From: a virus | Strand: one strand, 5' to 3' | Virus record (IMG/VR): IMGVR_UViG_3300040801_003081 | Location: 1 to 52,366 of that record | Length of the DNA: 52,366 bases | Part shown: in pieces, positions 1 through 9,200 of the stretch | Position numbering within the stretch: position 1 is the stretch's first letter | How the letters are laid out: each line of letters begins with the position of its first letter | Made by a program: the position numbers and the translations under genes | The notes under the pieces: model-generated | Told to the model about the DNA's origin: nothing | Databases searched by the model: none | The model's input: only the letters and a program-made list of their open reading frames with translations

Positions 1-2
1 AA

Positions 3-218
3 AGAACTGAATTGGAAAAGTTTTATAAGAACTTAAGGACTGATTTAGGATTAAATGATATAGAAAATCCAGATGTTTTAAAGTCACAGGCTGATAAAGC
101 TGAAAAAGATTCTGGTGAGGATGGTGAAGTTATGGACAACAGAAAGTTAAATGATTTAATTAAAAATGCTATGACTTCCGATAAAGAAGAAAAGAAAGGC
201 AGAAAAAAGAAAAAGTAA
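3..218 (+). CDS. C-terminal end of an unidentified protein (5' truncated by window)
   Basis: The reading frame is open from the first bases of the window to a TAA at 216-218, so this is the tail of a gene that starts upstream. The visible 71 residues are charged and low in complexity, with an acidic stretch (KDSGEDGEVMD) and a Lys-rich end (GRKKKK). A TTG at 12 could be read as a start, but the frame continues above it without a stop. I do not recognise the protein. Its position ahead of structural genes makes a virion component possible, which is inference only. Confidence 0.6.
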   Translation, partial: RTELEKFYKNLRTDLGLNDIENPDVLKSQADKAEKDSGEDGEVMDNRKLNDLIKNAMTSDKEEKKGRKKKK

Positions 219-222
219 TTGA

Positions 223-360
223 TTATATTAATTTAATTTGTTCAGGATAAAAGCAAGATATCATATTTCCCTTGTCCCAATGATTAAATATAACACCGTC
301 ATAACTATATTTTTTAAGAACTGTTGATACATCAGATTCAAAAAGTTCACCCTTATTCAT
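223..360 (-). CDS. Small protein resembling the C-terminal end of a phage ADP-ribosyltransferase-like domain
   Basis: A 45-residue ORF whose ATG (360-358) overlaps the TGA of the gene before it as ATGA, the usual arrangement for translational coupling. The C-terminal half (YDGVIFNHWDKGNMISCFYP followed by EQIKLI) resembles the closing segment of many phage ART-like or toxin-like domains, which typically end with a 'YDG-hhh ... hhh-P-x-QIK' pattern. No N-terminal ART motifs are present. It could be a remnant, a stand-alone small protein, or a detached domain of the upstream gene. Reality as a gene rests on the coupling and the clean protein-like composition. Confidence 0.5.
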   Translation of the reverse strand: MNKGELFESDVSTVLKKYSYDGVIFNHWDKGNMISCFYPEQIKLI

Positions 361-1211
361 TTTCTGATCTTAAGTTTAAAATTCTCAAATGTTTTCACTA
401 GATTACTATCCTTTAATATCACTCTATTTTCTTTAAACACATTTCGCTTATTATGTGTTATTTCTCTAACTATGATAGCCTTACCTATTTTGTTTATCTT
501 ATTTGATATTTCGTTTCTAATAGAAATGTCTGTATCTTCTAGTAAATAAGAAAGCACATTATTTGATTCTAGCGATAGGTTTATTGACTTCTTATCATCA
601 TCATAGAAATATACCTTGTTGTATTCTTTAACAGGATCTTCTGTGAACACTCCATCACTTGTTTTAAAACCTAATAAATGTTGTATAAGTAGTTTTACTT
701 TTACATGTGATATATAGTCTTTGTCTCTATTATAGAAAGTTTCTGAAAGATAATAATAATCTTTTACTTTAATCCCTATTTTATTTAATTCAGATTCTAG
801 TTTTTCAATAATTGGCTTGTAGCTAGTCTTATTTTTCTTTGAACATATCACATATAAATCATCTTTTCTATTTTTCAAATGGAAAAAGTTGTGATCTAAA
901 ATTTTATAACTTATATTTTCTATGAGACTAGGATTCATAAATTCTTGTAAAGAGAATGATAGGTTTGTTATATCAAACTTCATTGTCTTACTTTTTATCT
1001 TTAAATTGTTATATAAATTTTCTGGAAGCCAATAGTATTCTCCATTTATTTCTAAAGAAGAATTATATTTCTTATAAATTCCCTTCTTGATAAGGTTAAA
1101 TTCGGATTTACTTATCTTTATAATGGGTACAGATGGTTTCTTTTTAGAGACTATCCATACTGCATTGTCTAATCTTATAAGTGATTCTATGTCAAAAAAA
1201 TGTGCTTCCAT
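357..1211 (-). CDS. Conserved phage protein, possible HAD-like fold
   Basis: A 284-residue protein beginning MEAHFFDIESLIRLDNAVWI. A segment near residues 185-212 (KVKLLIQHLLGFK ... VYFYDDDKKSI) resembles the 'hhhhDDdxxNI' motif near the end of HAD-superfamily phosphatases. The N-terminal FDIESL could hold the nucleophile Asp, but the usual DxDxT is not intact. The likeness is weak, so function is unassigned. Its ATG overlaps the stop of the zinc-ribbon gene by one base (TAATG) and its own stop overlaps the next ATG, so three genes form one coupled operon from the motif at 1467-1477. Confidence 0.75.
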   Translation of the reverse strand: MEAHFFDIESLIRLDNAVWIVSKKKPSVPIIKISKSEFNLIKKGIYKKYNSSLEINGEYYWLPENLYNNLKIKSKTMKFDITNLSFSLQEFMNPSLIENISYKILDHNFFHLKNRKDDLYVICSKKNKTSYKPIIEKLESELNKIGIKVKDYYYLSETFYNRDKDYISHVKVKLLIQHLLGFKTSDGVFTEDPVKEYNKVYFYDDDKKSINLSLESNNVLSYLLEDTDISIRNEISNKINKIGKAIIVREITHNKRNVFKENRVILKDSNLVKTFENFKLKIRK

Positions 1212-1450
1212 TATCCTTTATATGTATTTACTTTGTAATTTATCTCGTGTGGTGAGGTGTCAGTTAATTCATCATATTCCCTATCTTCCCATGTTACACC
1301 ACCACTCATTTGTCGATCAAAACTTTCACATTTATTGCAAACTTTTGGGAATATCTTTTTGCCCTCAACTTCTTTGGCTTTTTCTATCTCAAAAAAGAAC
1401 GTACCTTTACACCACGGATTATTGCAAACTAATTGTTTTTTATTTCCCAT
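1211..1450 (-). CDS. Small zinc-ribbon protein
   Basis: A 79-residue protein with two cysteine pairs (CNNPWC near residues 9-14 and CNKC near 38-41) spaced as in a zinc ribbon. The rest is polar and probably disordered. Such proteins usually bind nucleic acid or another protein; no specific role can be read. It is the first gene of a three-gene minus-strand operon, with a TTAATATATAA motif ending 16 nt before its ATG. Confidence 0.75.
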   Translation of the reverse strand: MGNKKQLVCNNPWCKGTFFFEIEKAKEVEGKKIFPKVCNKCESFDRQMSGGVTWEDREYDELTDTSPHEINYKVNTYKG

Positions 1451-1466
1451 AATTATTCTTGTTTAG

Positions 1467-1477
1467 TTATATATTAA
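1467..1477 (-). promoter_or_regulatory. Putative late promoter motif
   Basis: TTAATATATAA on the minus strand, 16 nt before the ATG of the zinc-ribbon gene. It is one copy of the recurrent intergenic motif discussed in the findings. Confidence 0.55.
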
Positions 1478-1561
1478 AAACAGTATTTGTTAATTATTTT
1501 AACAAAAAAGATGCAGCATAATGATATATATATTTATTAATACTATAATTTTAATATTTTC

Positions 1562-1592
1562 TTGTGTGTATCATTTGTTTAGTTTATCTTTA
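1562..1592 (+). promoter_or_regulatory. Putative early (host Bacteroidota-type) promoter
   Basis: TTG (1562-1564), a 20-nt spacer, then TATCTTTA (1585-1592), which matches the Bacteroidota -33/-7 consensus TTTG/TAnnTTTG at all positions but the last. It lies 24 nt before the ATG of the gene at 1617. Confidence 0.55.
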
Positions 1593-1616
1593 CACTCTAA
1601 TTAAAAAACTAATAAT

Positions 1617-1847
1617 ATGTATAATCTAACATTTAAAGAAGCTATTGACATCTTAATTGATGGTGGTGCAGTAAAAGGAGAAAAATTTAGAAATGGTATA
1701 TTTTTAAGACTCAATTCACGTGGTCAGCTAGCAACTTTTAATGCTGAAAATTTTTACAGAGAAGATACTTTCGTATCTATCAAATCTTTGAATAATCAAA
1801 TGTTTAGAGAGTTATCTGTCATGACCATAAAAGAGCTTAGTAGATAA
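1617..1847 (+). CDS. Small protein with a DUF2829-like N-terminus (possible early anti-defence protein)
   Basis: A 76-residue protein. The segment from residue 4 (LTFKEAIDILIDGGAV then a short gap and NGIFLRL) follows the DUF2829 pattern 'hxFxEAhxxLxxGxxVxxxxWxxxxhhL', the family that includes the anti-Thoeris protein Tad2. The diagnostic Trp is replaced by Phe, so membership is uncertain. It is the only plus-strand gene in this stretch and has its own host-type promoter 24 nt upstream, so it is probably expressed early. A stand-alone hypothetical is the alternative. Confidence 0.6.
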   Translation: MYNLTFKEAIDILIDGGAVKGEKFRNGIFLRLNSRGQLATFNAENFYREDTFVSIKSLNNQMFRELSVMTIKELSR

Positions 1848-1852
1848 TTAAA

Positions 1853-2308
1853 TTACTTAATCAAATCTTCTTTTAGTGCGTAATCATATAATCTAGAAAG
1901 GTTAAGATTTTCGTAGAAGTAGTCTCTTATATCTTCTAAAGTTTCTGCTTCTGCGACAGATATCAATATATCATCTTCAAACTCTTCTCTAAAATAAATA
2001 TATGATTCATGCCATGGTTTTTTATAATTTATCAAAGTGTCCCATTCTTGCTGACCACCCGATAACCAATACAAGCTTTTTTCAGGTATTATATCATATA
2101 TAACATTTTCAGCTAATTTTGTTTTCCATATGGTATCATCAAAAGAAACTTTTCTCATAAGAATAGACACCGCCTCAGCAACATCTTCTGTTATTTGATT
2201 CCCTATTTCAAAAAAAGTACCATGTTTTGATTTACTTATACAAATAAAATTATTATTAAAGACTATATTTGATTGATTCATTTTTACCATAGATCTTTTC
2301 TTTTTCAT
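1853..2308 (-). CDS. Hypothetical protein
   Basis: A 151-residue soluble protein with no recognised domain. It is acidic in the C-terminal third (about residues 100-150) and contains several aromatic residues (YWLSGGQQEWD). A second ATG lies at residue 8 and a third at residue 10. It is 14 nt downstream of the MORN-like gene, on the same strand, and probably co-transcribed with it. It converges with the gene ending at 1847; no terminator hairpin is visible between them. Confidence 0.65.
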   Translation of the reverse strand: MKKKRSMVKMNQSNIVFNNNFICISKSKHGTFFEIGNQITEDVAEAVSILMRKVSFDDTIWKTKLAENVIYDIIPEKSLYWLSGGQQEWDTLINYKKPWHESYIYFREEFEDDILISVAEAETLEDIRDYFYENLNLSRLYDYALKEDLIK

Positions 2309-2322
2309 AATATGTTTTATTT

Positions 2323-2604
2323 TTATCTTATCCCACTAACCCATTCACCTTGGAACAGACCATCTTCGAATATCCCGTTCTCCCATACACCATGAAATTC
2401 ACCACCTTTAAATATACCATAATTCCATCTTCCTGAAAGAAAGATACCATCGTGCCATATTAAAGTATCGTTTTTTATTTCTATAACTGCGTTTGAGAGT
2501 TCGGAGTCGATTAGCCAATAAAATCCATTCTTTTTAAGAATCTCAATTATTGTTGATTCTTTTTTATAGGATTTACCGTTGTATTTTATTTCCTTGTAAT
2601 TCAT
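2323..2604 (-). CDS. MORN-like repeat protein
   Basis: A 93-residue protein. From about residue 50 to the end it has a repeating pattern of W/F, G and I/F about every 5-6 residues (WHDGIF, GRWNYGIF, GGEFHGVW, ENGIF, GLFQGEW), as in MORN or related beta-hairpin repeats found in many large phages. The N-terminal 45 residues form a separate small domain. Role unknown; such repeats usually mediate binding. It is followed 14 nt later by the gene at 1853-2308. Confidence 0.75.
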   Translation of the reverse strand: MNYKEIKYNGKSYKKESTIIEILKKNGFYWLIDSELSNAVIEIKNDTLIWHDGIFLSGRWNYGIFKGGEFHGVWENGIFEDGLFQGEWVSGIR

Positions 2605-2717
2605 TATTCAAATATTTTACATAATTATATATTTTAAAAAATATGCAACTTTTTTTTAAATCGCCTATTTTGAGCCAAAATCAACGAATACAATTTAAAT
2701 AAAAAATTATAAAAAAT

Positions 2718-2744
2718 AAAAACCACCTTAAAAAGTGGTTTTTT
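2718..2744 (-). terminator. Intrinsic terminator downstream of the gene at 2766-3224
   Basis: An inverted repeat AAAAACCAC (2718-2726) / GTGGTTTTT (2735-2743). On the minus strand the stem is followed by a T-rich run. T-runs on both sides would let it work in either direction. Confidence 0.75.
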
Positions 2745-2765
2745 ATAGAATAATAATAAATATTT

Positions 2766-3224
2766 TTATCTGTTTTTTAAGAAATCTTTCATAGATTGAG
2801 GAATGTTATCATATCCATTTTTAGATATACTATCTAAAACATCATCTAATTCATATTCTTCTTCATTATGTGGTGACATTTCTTTTTCTAATTCTTCTAC
2901 AGAAATATTTGTATAATTATTTGTTGAGAAATTAGATTCATTTACCGAATCTAACGATTGAGAATTAGAACTCAAATCTATACTTCTTACATCATTAAGA
3001 ATATCATTCATATTCATTATCTGAACTATCTTATTTGGATCAGTTTTGAATATAACAGCAACTAGGTCTATCTTATCACTTTCCTCATAATGATAAAACC
3101 AAGCTTTTATTACACCATCTCTATATAAGTTATGTACATTTTCTATTCTCATGTGAGGTATTTTCTCACCTAACTTACTTAATAGAATTGGATCTATATT
3201 TTTTATGTCTAATGCAAATATCAT
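2766..3224 (-). CDS. Hypothetical protein with a C-terminal ILDKI-type helical motif
   Basis: A 152-residue protein starting MIFALDIKN. I chose the ATG at 3224 over an in-frame TTG at 3251, because the TTG overlaps the -7 box of the promoter. The first 80 residues form a compact alpha/beta domain and a Ser/Asn-rich linker follows. The last 25 residues (ELDDVLDSISKNGYDNI) match a short helical motif that I associate with the ends of Bacteroidota proteins; a related copy is in the protein at 44265. It has its own host-type promoter and a terminator, so it is a single-gene early unit. Confidence 0.7.
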   Translation of the reverse strand: MIFALDIKNIDPILLSKLGEKIPHMRIENVHNLYRDGVIKAWFYHYEESDKIDLVAVIFKTDPNKIVQIMNMNDILNDVRSIDLSSNSQSLDSVNESNFSTNNYTNISVEELEKEMSPHNEEEYELDDVLDSISKNGYDNIPQSMKDFLKNR

Positions 3225-3248
3225 TTTAATTAGTTTTTTAGTTCTAGG

Positions 3249-3279
3249 CAAATATAGCTATATAAATACTTTTGTACAA
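3249..3279 (-). promoter_or_regulatory. Putative early (host Bacteroidota-type) promoter
   Basis: Minus strand: TTG (3279-3277), 20-nt spacer, TATATTTG (3256-3249), a perfect TAnnTTTG. It lies 24 nt before the ATG at 3224. Confidence 0.65.
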
Positions 3280-3322
3280 GTATTTTAACATTTAAAAAAT
3301 ATTACAAACACTATATTAGTTT

Positions 3323-3333
3323 TTAATATATAT
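3323..3333 (+). promoter_or_regulatory. Putative late promoter motif
   Basis: TTAATATATAT, 18 nt before the ATG of the 756-residue protein gene. Confidence 0.5.
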
Positions 3334-3351
3334 AAAGAGAATATTTTATAG

Positions 3352-5622
3352 ATGAAGTACCTAAAGAATAAAAATACTTATATAAATGAGGCATTTGATA
3401 TGTCAGGACAAAGCAGTGGTCCATTAGGAAATGATATAAACTGGGGTGATTCTCTAGTTGGTAGAATGTTTTCCTCTATATCAAGAAGATTTACAACTAA
3501 TTATAGCATAAATAAAATAGGAAACATAGCAGAAGACATTGAGAGTGAATTCGATGCCCTTTTAGCATCTGGTGCTATAAAAGAAACTGACAAAGAAGAC
3601 GAGTTTAACTTTTTTAAAATATCTTACCTACTTGGTGAGCTAAAAAGAGTAATTGATGAGGATAGTAAAAAGGATAAGATATTAGAGAATGTTGAGAATT
3701 TAGTAGATTTTCTGTCTGAAATTAGAGAATTTAAAAATGATAAAGCTGGATTAAAGCAAGAATTAGAAGATAGCCTTTCTGACTTTGAAGAATATTTAAA
3801 ATCTATTGATAACAAAGAAGATTCTGATGAGGAAGATAAAGTAAAAACCGATTCAAATAAGGAATTGTCAACAAAACAATTAAGTGAGATGCTTTATGAT
3901 CTTGTTGATAGTATGAAAAATATATATGAATCTTTAGATAGTAAAGGATTACTTAAAAACACTGATACTGACGATGATGATATTGATGATAAAACAAAAA
4001 CTGTAAGTAAATATATTTTTGGTGGAAAGGGCGATGAGTCTAAGTCATTAACAAAAGATAAATTCGTAGAATTATTCAAATATCTTAAACTAGAAAAAAG
4101 TAAAGATAGATTTATATCACTTATAAAGAAGATAAAGACTATGTTTTCTGATAAAGTAAATGAAGAATCTAATTATGATGATAATTTTTTAACCTCTTTT
4201 GCTAAATCAATAGTTGACTTTGGCAAAAAAACACTTAGTCTAGAAAATGAAAAGTTAGATAGAAGTATTCTTAAACACATAAAGGATTTTAATAAATCAT
4301 TAAAAAATATTATAAACTTAGAAGTTGAAACTAATGAATCTAATAAAAGTTTATTGATGGGTTATAAACAATTTATGGTTATAAATGAAAAATCGAATAC
4401 TGGAAAAGAAATAAAAGAATTTTTCTATAATAATGTGGTTATTGACAATTGGGTAGTTGATGAGGAAAAGGTTGAAGATATTAAGAAAACAGTAGAGGAT
4501 TCATCAAAAAACATAAAAGAAGTTGACTTAGATCCAATACTAAGTATTGTAAAGCTATTTAACCGAGCTTTTAAGGTTTATACAACTATGACTATACCTT
4601 CTAGTAGAAGTGGTGGCAAAGTATCTAACAGAGTATTTAGACGTTATACAAAACTATCTGGATCAAGTGGCACACCTGATAGTCCTGGAGTTGGACCTTT
4701 TAAAATAAATAAAGTTTTTGATAAATTCGAAGATAAGATTCAGGATATAATAAGAAATGAAAAATATAGACCAATTTTTGATAAAGATACTGTGATTGAA
4801 TTAGGTGATGGTAGAAAAGTGAAAGGTGGTGGTAAAATATTACTGAACTTCATCCAAGAATTACTCGATGGTGAGAAACTATATAATGGTAACGCACAAA
4901 GTAAATTTTTCAAAGAATATTTTGGTCTTAATGTTAGTGATAAAAAAATAGGGACAAACATTATAAAAAAAGAACTTAATAAAAACACACCAGAAGAAGT
5001 AGAAGATAACAATGATGATAACAGTAGTAACAGTGATGAAAGTGTACCAGATACATCTAATTCTGAAAATAGTGACGAAGAAGTATCTACAATGACTCCT
5101 AACTTAAATGCTCCTAAAAATGATGAAGGACAGATCATATCCGAATTCAAAGAACATGATGCAATAACTGATTTAGATGGAACTATCTATAGCATCCTCA
5201 TTGGTAAGAATGAGTTATACTATTTAATGGTTCTTACTACACAAGATGATTATGTATATGTGAAGTATTCTAGAACGTTCTTAAATTTTGATAAATACTT
5301 GAATGAAGATTTTGATGTTAAAAAAGGTGATTTAAAAGAAATTGAAATGAAGCCTAAAATAGTTTTCTTTGGTAAGATATCTAAAGAAGATTTTGATATT
5401 GTAGAGAATGAAACCATTAATATTAAAGCAATAAATATTTTAGAATTTAATACTAATAATGAAAATGTTAAACCACAGGGGTTAAAAAATGTTGTTGCTA
5501 GAAATATATTTCAACTTAAAGACAAAGATGGTAATGCTATACAGATGTTAGACATAGACAAAACTTTTTATGGTCCTAACGATTCTAAGAATTATAAAGA
5601 CATGATAAAAAAATTAAATTAA
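3352..5622 (+). CDS. Large putative virion-associated protein with capsid-targeting-like N-terminus
   Basis: A 756-residue, strongly charged protein. It begins MKYLKNKNTYINEAFD; the YINE/A segment at residues 10-14 resembles the T4 capsid-targeting and prohead-protease site (FIAE/A). Residues 130-290 and 535-590 are acidic and low in complexity (for example DTDDDDIDDK), separating helical segments. The last 160 residues look like a compact beta-rich domain starting near AITDLDGTIYSILIG. It sits just upstream of the coiled-coil gene and the sheath, behind a late motif. I cannot assign it to a T4 protein; an internal head or neck protein is possible. Confidence 0.75.
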   Translation: MKYLKNKNTYINEAFDMSGQSSGPLGNDINWGDSLVGRMFSSISRRFTTNYSINKIGNIAEDIESEFDALLASGAIKETDKEDEFNFFKISYLLGELKRVIDEDSKKDKILENVENLVDFLSEIREFKNDKAGLKQELEDSLSDFEEYLKSIDNKEDSDEEDKVKTDSNKELSTKQLSEMLYDLVDSMKNIYESLDSKGLLKNTDTDDDDIDDKTKTVSKYIFGGKGDESKSLTKDKFVELFKYLKLEKSKDRFISLIKKIKTMFSDKVNEESNYDDNFLTSFAKSIVDFGKKTLSLENEKLDRSILKHIKDFNKSLKNIINLEVETNESNKSLLMGYKQFMVINEKSNTGKEIKEFFYNNVVIDNWVVDEEKVEDIKKTVEDSSKNIKEVDLDPILSIVKLFNRAFKVYTTMTIPSSRSGGKVSNRVFRRYTKLSGSSGTPDSPGVGPFKINKVFDKFEDKIQDIIRNEKYRPIFDKDTVIELGDGRKVKGGGKILLNFIQELLDGEKLYNGNAQSKFFKEYFGLNVSDKKIGTNIIKKELNKNTPEEVEDNNDDNSSNSDESVPDTSNSENSDEEVSTMTPNLNAPKNDEGQIISEFKEHDAITDLDGTIYSILIGKNELYYLMVLTTQDDYVYVKYSRTFLNFDKYLNEDFDVKKGDLKEIEMKPKIVFFGKISKEDFDIVENETINIKAINILEFNTNNENVKPQGLKNVVARNIFQLKDKDGNAIQMLDIDKTFYGPNDSKNYKDMIKKLN

Positions 5623-5623
5623 A

Positions 5624-6145
5624 ATGATATATTTAAAAAAATACGAATTATTTTTAGAAGATTTTGAAGTAAATGACACAGATGAAGAGGATGTAAAGTT
5701 ATCCAAAGAAAAGCTTAATGATGTCAAAGATCAAATATCATACTACAAATCTAATAAATCAAAAGTAGATTCATTATTTAAAAACCCACCAGAGAATATA
5801 TCAGATGAATTAGACAAAATAATAACAAAAGATGATCAAAGAAACCCATTCTTAGTATCATATTCAAGCATTGCTAGAATGCAAAAAAAAGTAGACGACT
5901 TAAAAGAAAGGGAAACCAAAAAAAATATAGAATTAGATGAACTAAACGATAGATTATCTGATGCTAACGATGATATAAAGAAAGACATACAAAATAGGAT
6001 ATCTGATGTTAAAGATCAAATATCAGATATAAAAAGAGACATCTTAGAAAGCTCTAAAAAGATACCCGAACTAGAAAAAGAGCATAAAGAAAAGATGGAT
6101 AAAAAGGAACAAGATATCAAAGATTGGATATCAAAGATTAACTAG
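5624..6145 (+). CDS. Coiled-coil protein
   Basis: A 173-residue protein that starts one base after the stop of the preceding gene, so the two are probably translated together. Residues from about 85 to 170 are continuous heptad-like, Lys/Glu/Asp-rich sequence with repeated RISDVKDQISDIKRD-type segments, predicting a long coiled coil. The N-terminus MIYLKKYELFLEDFE resembles the MKxLKxFE starts of other proteins here, but lacks an exact (L/I)xE cleavage site. Structural or scaffolding use is inferred from its place next to the sheath gene. Confidence 0.7.
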   Translation: MIYLKKYELFLEDFEVNDTDEEDVKLSKEKLNDVKDQISYYKSNKSKVDSLFKNPPENISDELDKIITKDDQRNPFLVSYSSIARMQKKVDDLKERETKKNIELDELNDRLSDANDDIKKDIQNRISDVKDQISDIKRDILESSKKIPELEKEHKEKMDKKEQDIKDWISKIN

Positions 6146-6182
6146 CTATAACCCAAAATAGAAAAAATGTGATTTTTCAGTT

Positions 6183-6196
6183 TTTATATATATAAT
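6183..6196 (+). promoter_or_regulatory. Putative late promoter region of the sheath gene
   Basis: TTTATATATATAAT, a looser version of the recurrent late motif, about 24 nt before the sheath ATG. Confidence 0.4.
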
Positions 6197-6220
6197 AAAT
6201 AAAAAAATATAATAGAAAAT

Positions 6221-9200
6221 ATGGCAAATATTCAAATTGGAAAGTACAAAAGACCAGGTATATTCATTAATGAGTTTGATCAGTCAGTTAATACTTCTCC
6301 TACGGTAGAGGGAATAACAAACCTTGTTATTGGTACTTCTAAAAAAGGACCAGTTAACGCACCAATCAGACTAACAAATATAAGTGAATTAGAATCTGTT
6401 TTTGGACAAATAGATAGAAGTTTAGAAAGAAAAGGATCATTCTTCCACAGAACAATTTCTAAAATGTTAGAAACTTCACCTGTGTTTGCAATGAACTTAC
6501 TTTTAACAGATGATGATTTAGACACTGTAGAGTTTAAATCTATTTCTACATCTGCTGGAACTATGAACAGTGAAATAAAAGAAGGTCCATATAGAAGAAT
6601 TTTTGATACTACTGGATTTTGGAAAAGAGATACTGAATCTTTCCTAAACTTAGCAGATGATGATACAAAAGCTTTTAACTTAACAAATTTATCTGATAAA
6701 GATATATCTGTTTTTGTAGTAAAATCAGGCTTAAGTGGTTTTGATAGAACTTTACTAGAATGGTATGGTTCAGAGGATAGAATTCCACCATATGTTTCTT
6801 CTAAAGATTTTGCATCCGATTACTTAGTCGATGTTATAGTTGTTAGTGGTGATTGGTCAGATTATAAATCTTTATCAGTTGATAATAGATGGGGCGCATA
6901 CTTCAATGAAGATGGTCTTATCAAAGAAAACTTAAGAGATTTTGCCAATGATAGAAATGTAAACCTTTTAGAATATTATGAGGGACTTTCATTACTTCCT
7001 TATTTTAGAGATTTAAATGGTAATAACATTTTTATAGAAACACTTATCAATAGAGATACTGATAGAACAGGTCTATTCTGTGCTTTTAATAACGATGCTG
7101 TAGAACAAGATTCTTATAATGGTGTTTTAGATATAGTAGGTAATACAATTTCTAAAGATGAAGATATAACCGATATAGACTTTCTTTCATATAAAGAAAA
7201 GATACAAGAAGATGTTGAATTCGTATCAACACCTTTAGATTTACCTGGTAACGTAACAGCTATTATGGGTGGTACACTAGGTGATAACTATAATGGTCAG
7301 GCAACACACGCATTTGGATCTATACCAGTTGAAGAAGGTCAAATTGAAAACGGTAATAACAGAACTGCTTACTTTGGTGAGGGATCTGTTTATGGAGTTA
7401 GACAAACTGGTTTTGATGTAACTGCTAGTAATATCGAAGTAGAGTACACAATAGAAGAGGGTGCTTTTGGTGTGATTGGTGATGAAAAAATAGATTTAGA
7501 CTATGAGACTGGTGTTATAACACTTACATTAGATAATGAAGATTACCCTGCAACATCAGGGACTGCTTCTTATGTATCAGCACTTACACTTGGTGTTAAT
7601 GGTGGTATAACATTTACTAATAGCACAAATGAAAATGCACCAAGAGTGTCACAAGATGAAATTGTTTTATCTTATATAGATGTGTTGAAAGACGAAAACG
7701 ACTTTGATTTATCATCACAAATAAATAGTGTAACTGTTGATGGTGATGGTTTTGTAGATTTAGTATCTGGAACTGATTATCAAGTGACAGACCTTGGAAA
7801 TGGTGACTTCAAAGTTGAGTTCCTAGATACAGCAACTATTGAATCAACTTCTAATTATCGTCAATCTAGAAGATTTAAAATGTATAACAGATTGGTAAGT
7901 ATAATTGATAGCGTTAACAAAGACAGAGTTGTTATGAGCTTAGGTACTAGTGGTGAAAAAGTTAGTTTAGCAGATGTGACTATTGACAATATTGTAACTG
8001 CAACTGATGTCAATAAAGAATTTACACTTAGAACACCTTTATCACAATCTAAACTAGTTGATGTTATTGATGGGTACTTAGTCTTTTATACCGAAGATAA
8101 TGAGTTTATACTTGGAACAGATGGTGCAAAAACTAAAGTTACAGAAGCAACAGCTTCCGAAGGTGTTATTGGTAAATACTCTGAGTTCTATGACAGCTTT
8201 AACAATGGTGTCATAAGTACAAGAGACTTTATAATACAACCAGGTTCACAAGCAGGTGACACAGAAAATGTTTACCTACAAATGTACTTAGATGATGATT
8301 CTAATATGGTACTTAACTTTACCGATATTGATTTCACTGCTATCTTCCCAATAGATACTTTGATAAATGATACAATTACTGTTAAGTCTAGATTAGGAAA
8401 TTTAAAACAAAGTTTAGAAATAGAAGATGTAGAAGGTTACAACGAAAATCCTAATAAGATTTTAGTAGATGGTACTAGATATACTGAGGTAAGATCAGGT
8501 GACTTTTTACTATCAACAACAGAACCAAGAAATCTTACTAGAATTATATCCAAAAGAAGATATTCAGGTGATAGTAATTTAGTAGAAATTACTTGTGATT
8601 CTGAGATAGAAAAAATAGATTTTAATGGTGATAGACAAACAACTAGATATGTATCAGTTGATAATTATGCATCAACATATAAATCAGTAGTTTTAAAAGG
8701 ATTTAAGAAAAGAGAGGAATCTTTACCTGATGGTACAGAGGAAAAACAAAATAAGATCCTTAATTTAATGGCTAAAGGTACACCTTTATTTAAAGCTGTA
8801 ACTAATAAAGAAGCTGTTGATTTCAGATATCTTATTGATTCATTTGGATTAGGTCTTACTGAAAACTCTAAACAACAACTTGTTGATATATGTGGTGAAA
8901 GATTAGATGCTTTTGGTTTTATAAACATGCCATCTTTAAGACAGTTTAAAAAATCACCAAACTTCGTTGATGATGAAGGAAGATTACAAGTTAAGTTCTT
9001 AGCAGAAGGTGGTGATAAAGAAAGTATAAACCCAGTTGGGTACTCTTTCGGTGAGGGAACAGGTACAACAGCAGTTGGATACTTTACACCTTATGTTACT
9101 GTTAATGATGAAGGTCGTCCATTAGAGATGCCACCAGCATCATATGTTGCAACTACATACATGAGAAAGCATATCTCTAATATAACTTCAATAACTCCAT

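Noticed and set aside
4740-5150. 136-codon minus-strand ORF
   Set aside because: Shadow of the 756-residue protein gene; Ser/Leu-rich as expected opposite an acidic, Asn-rich coding region.
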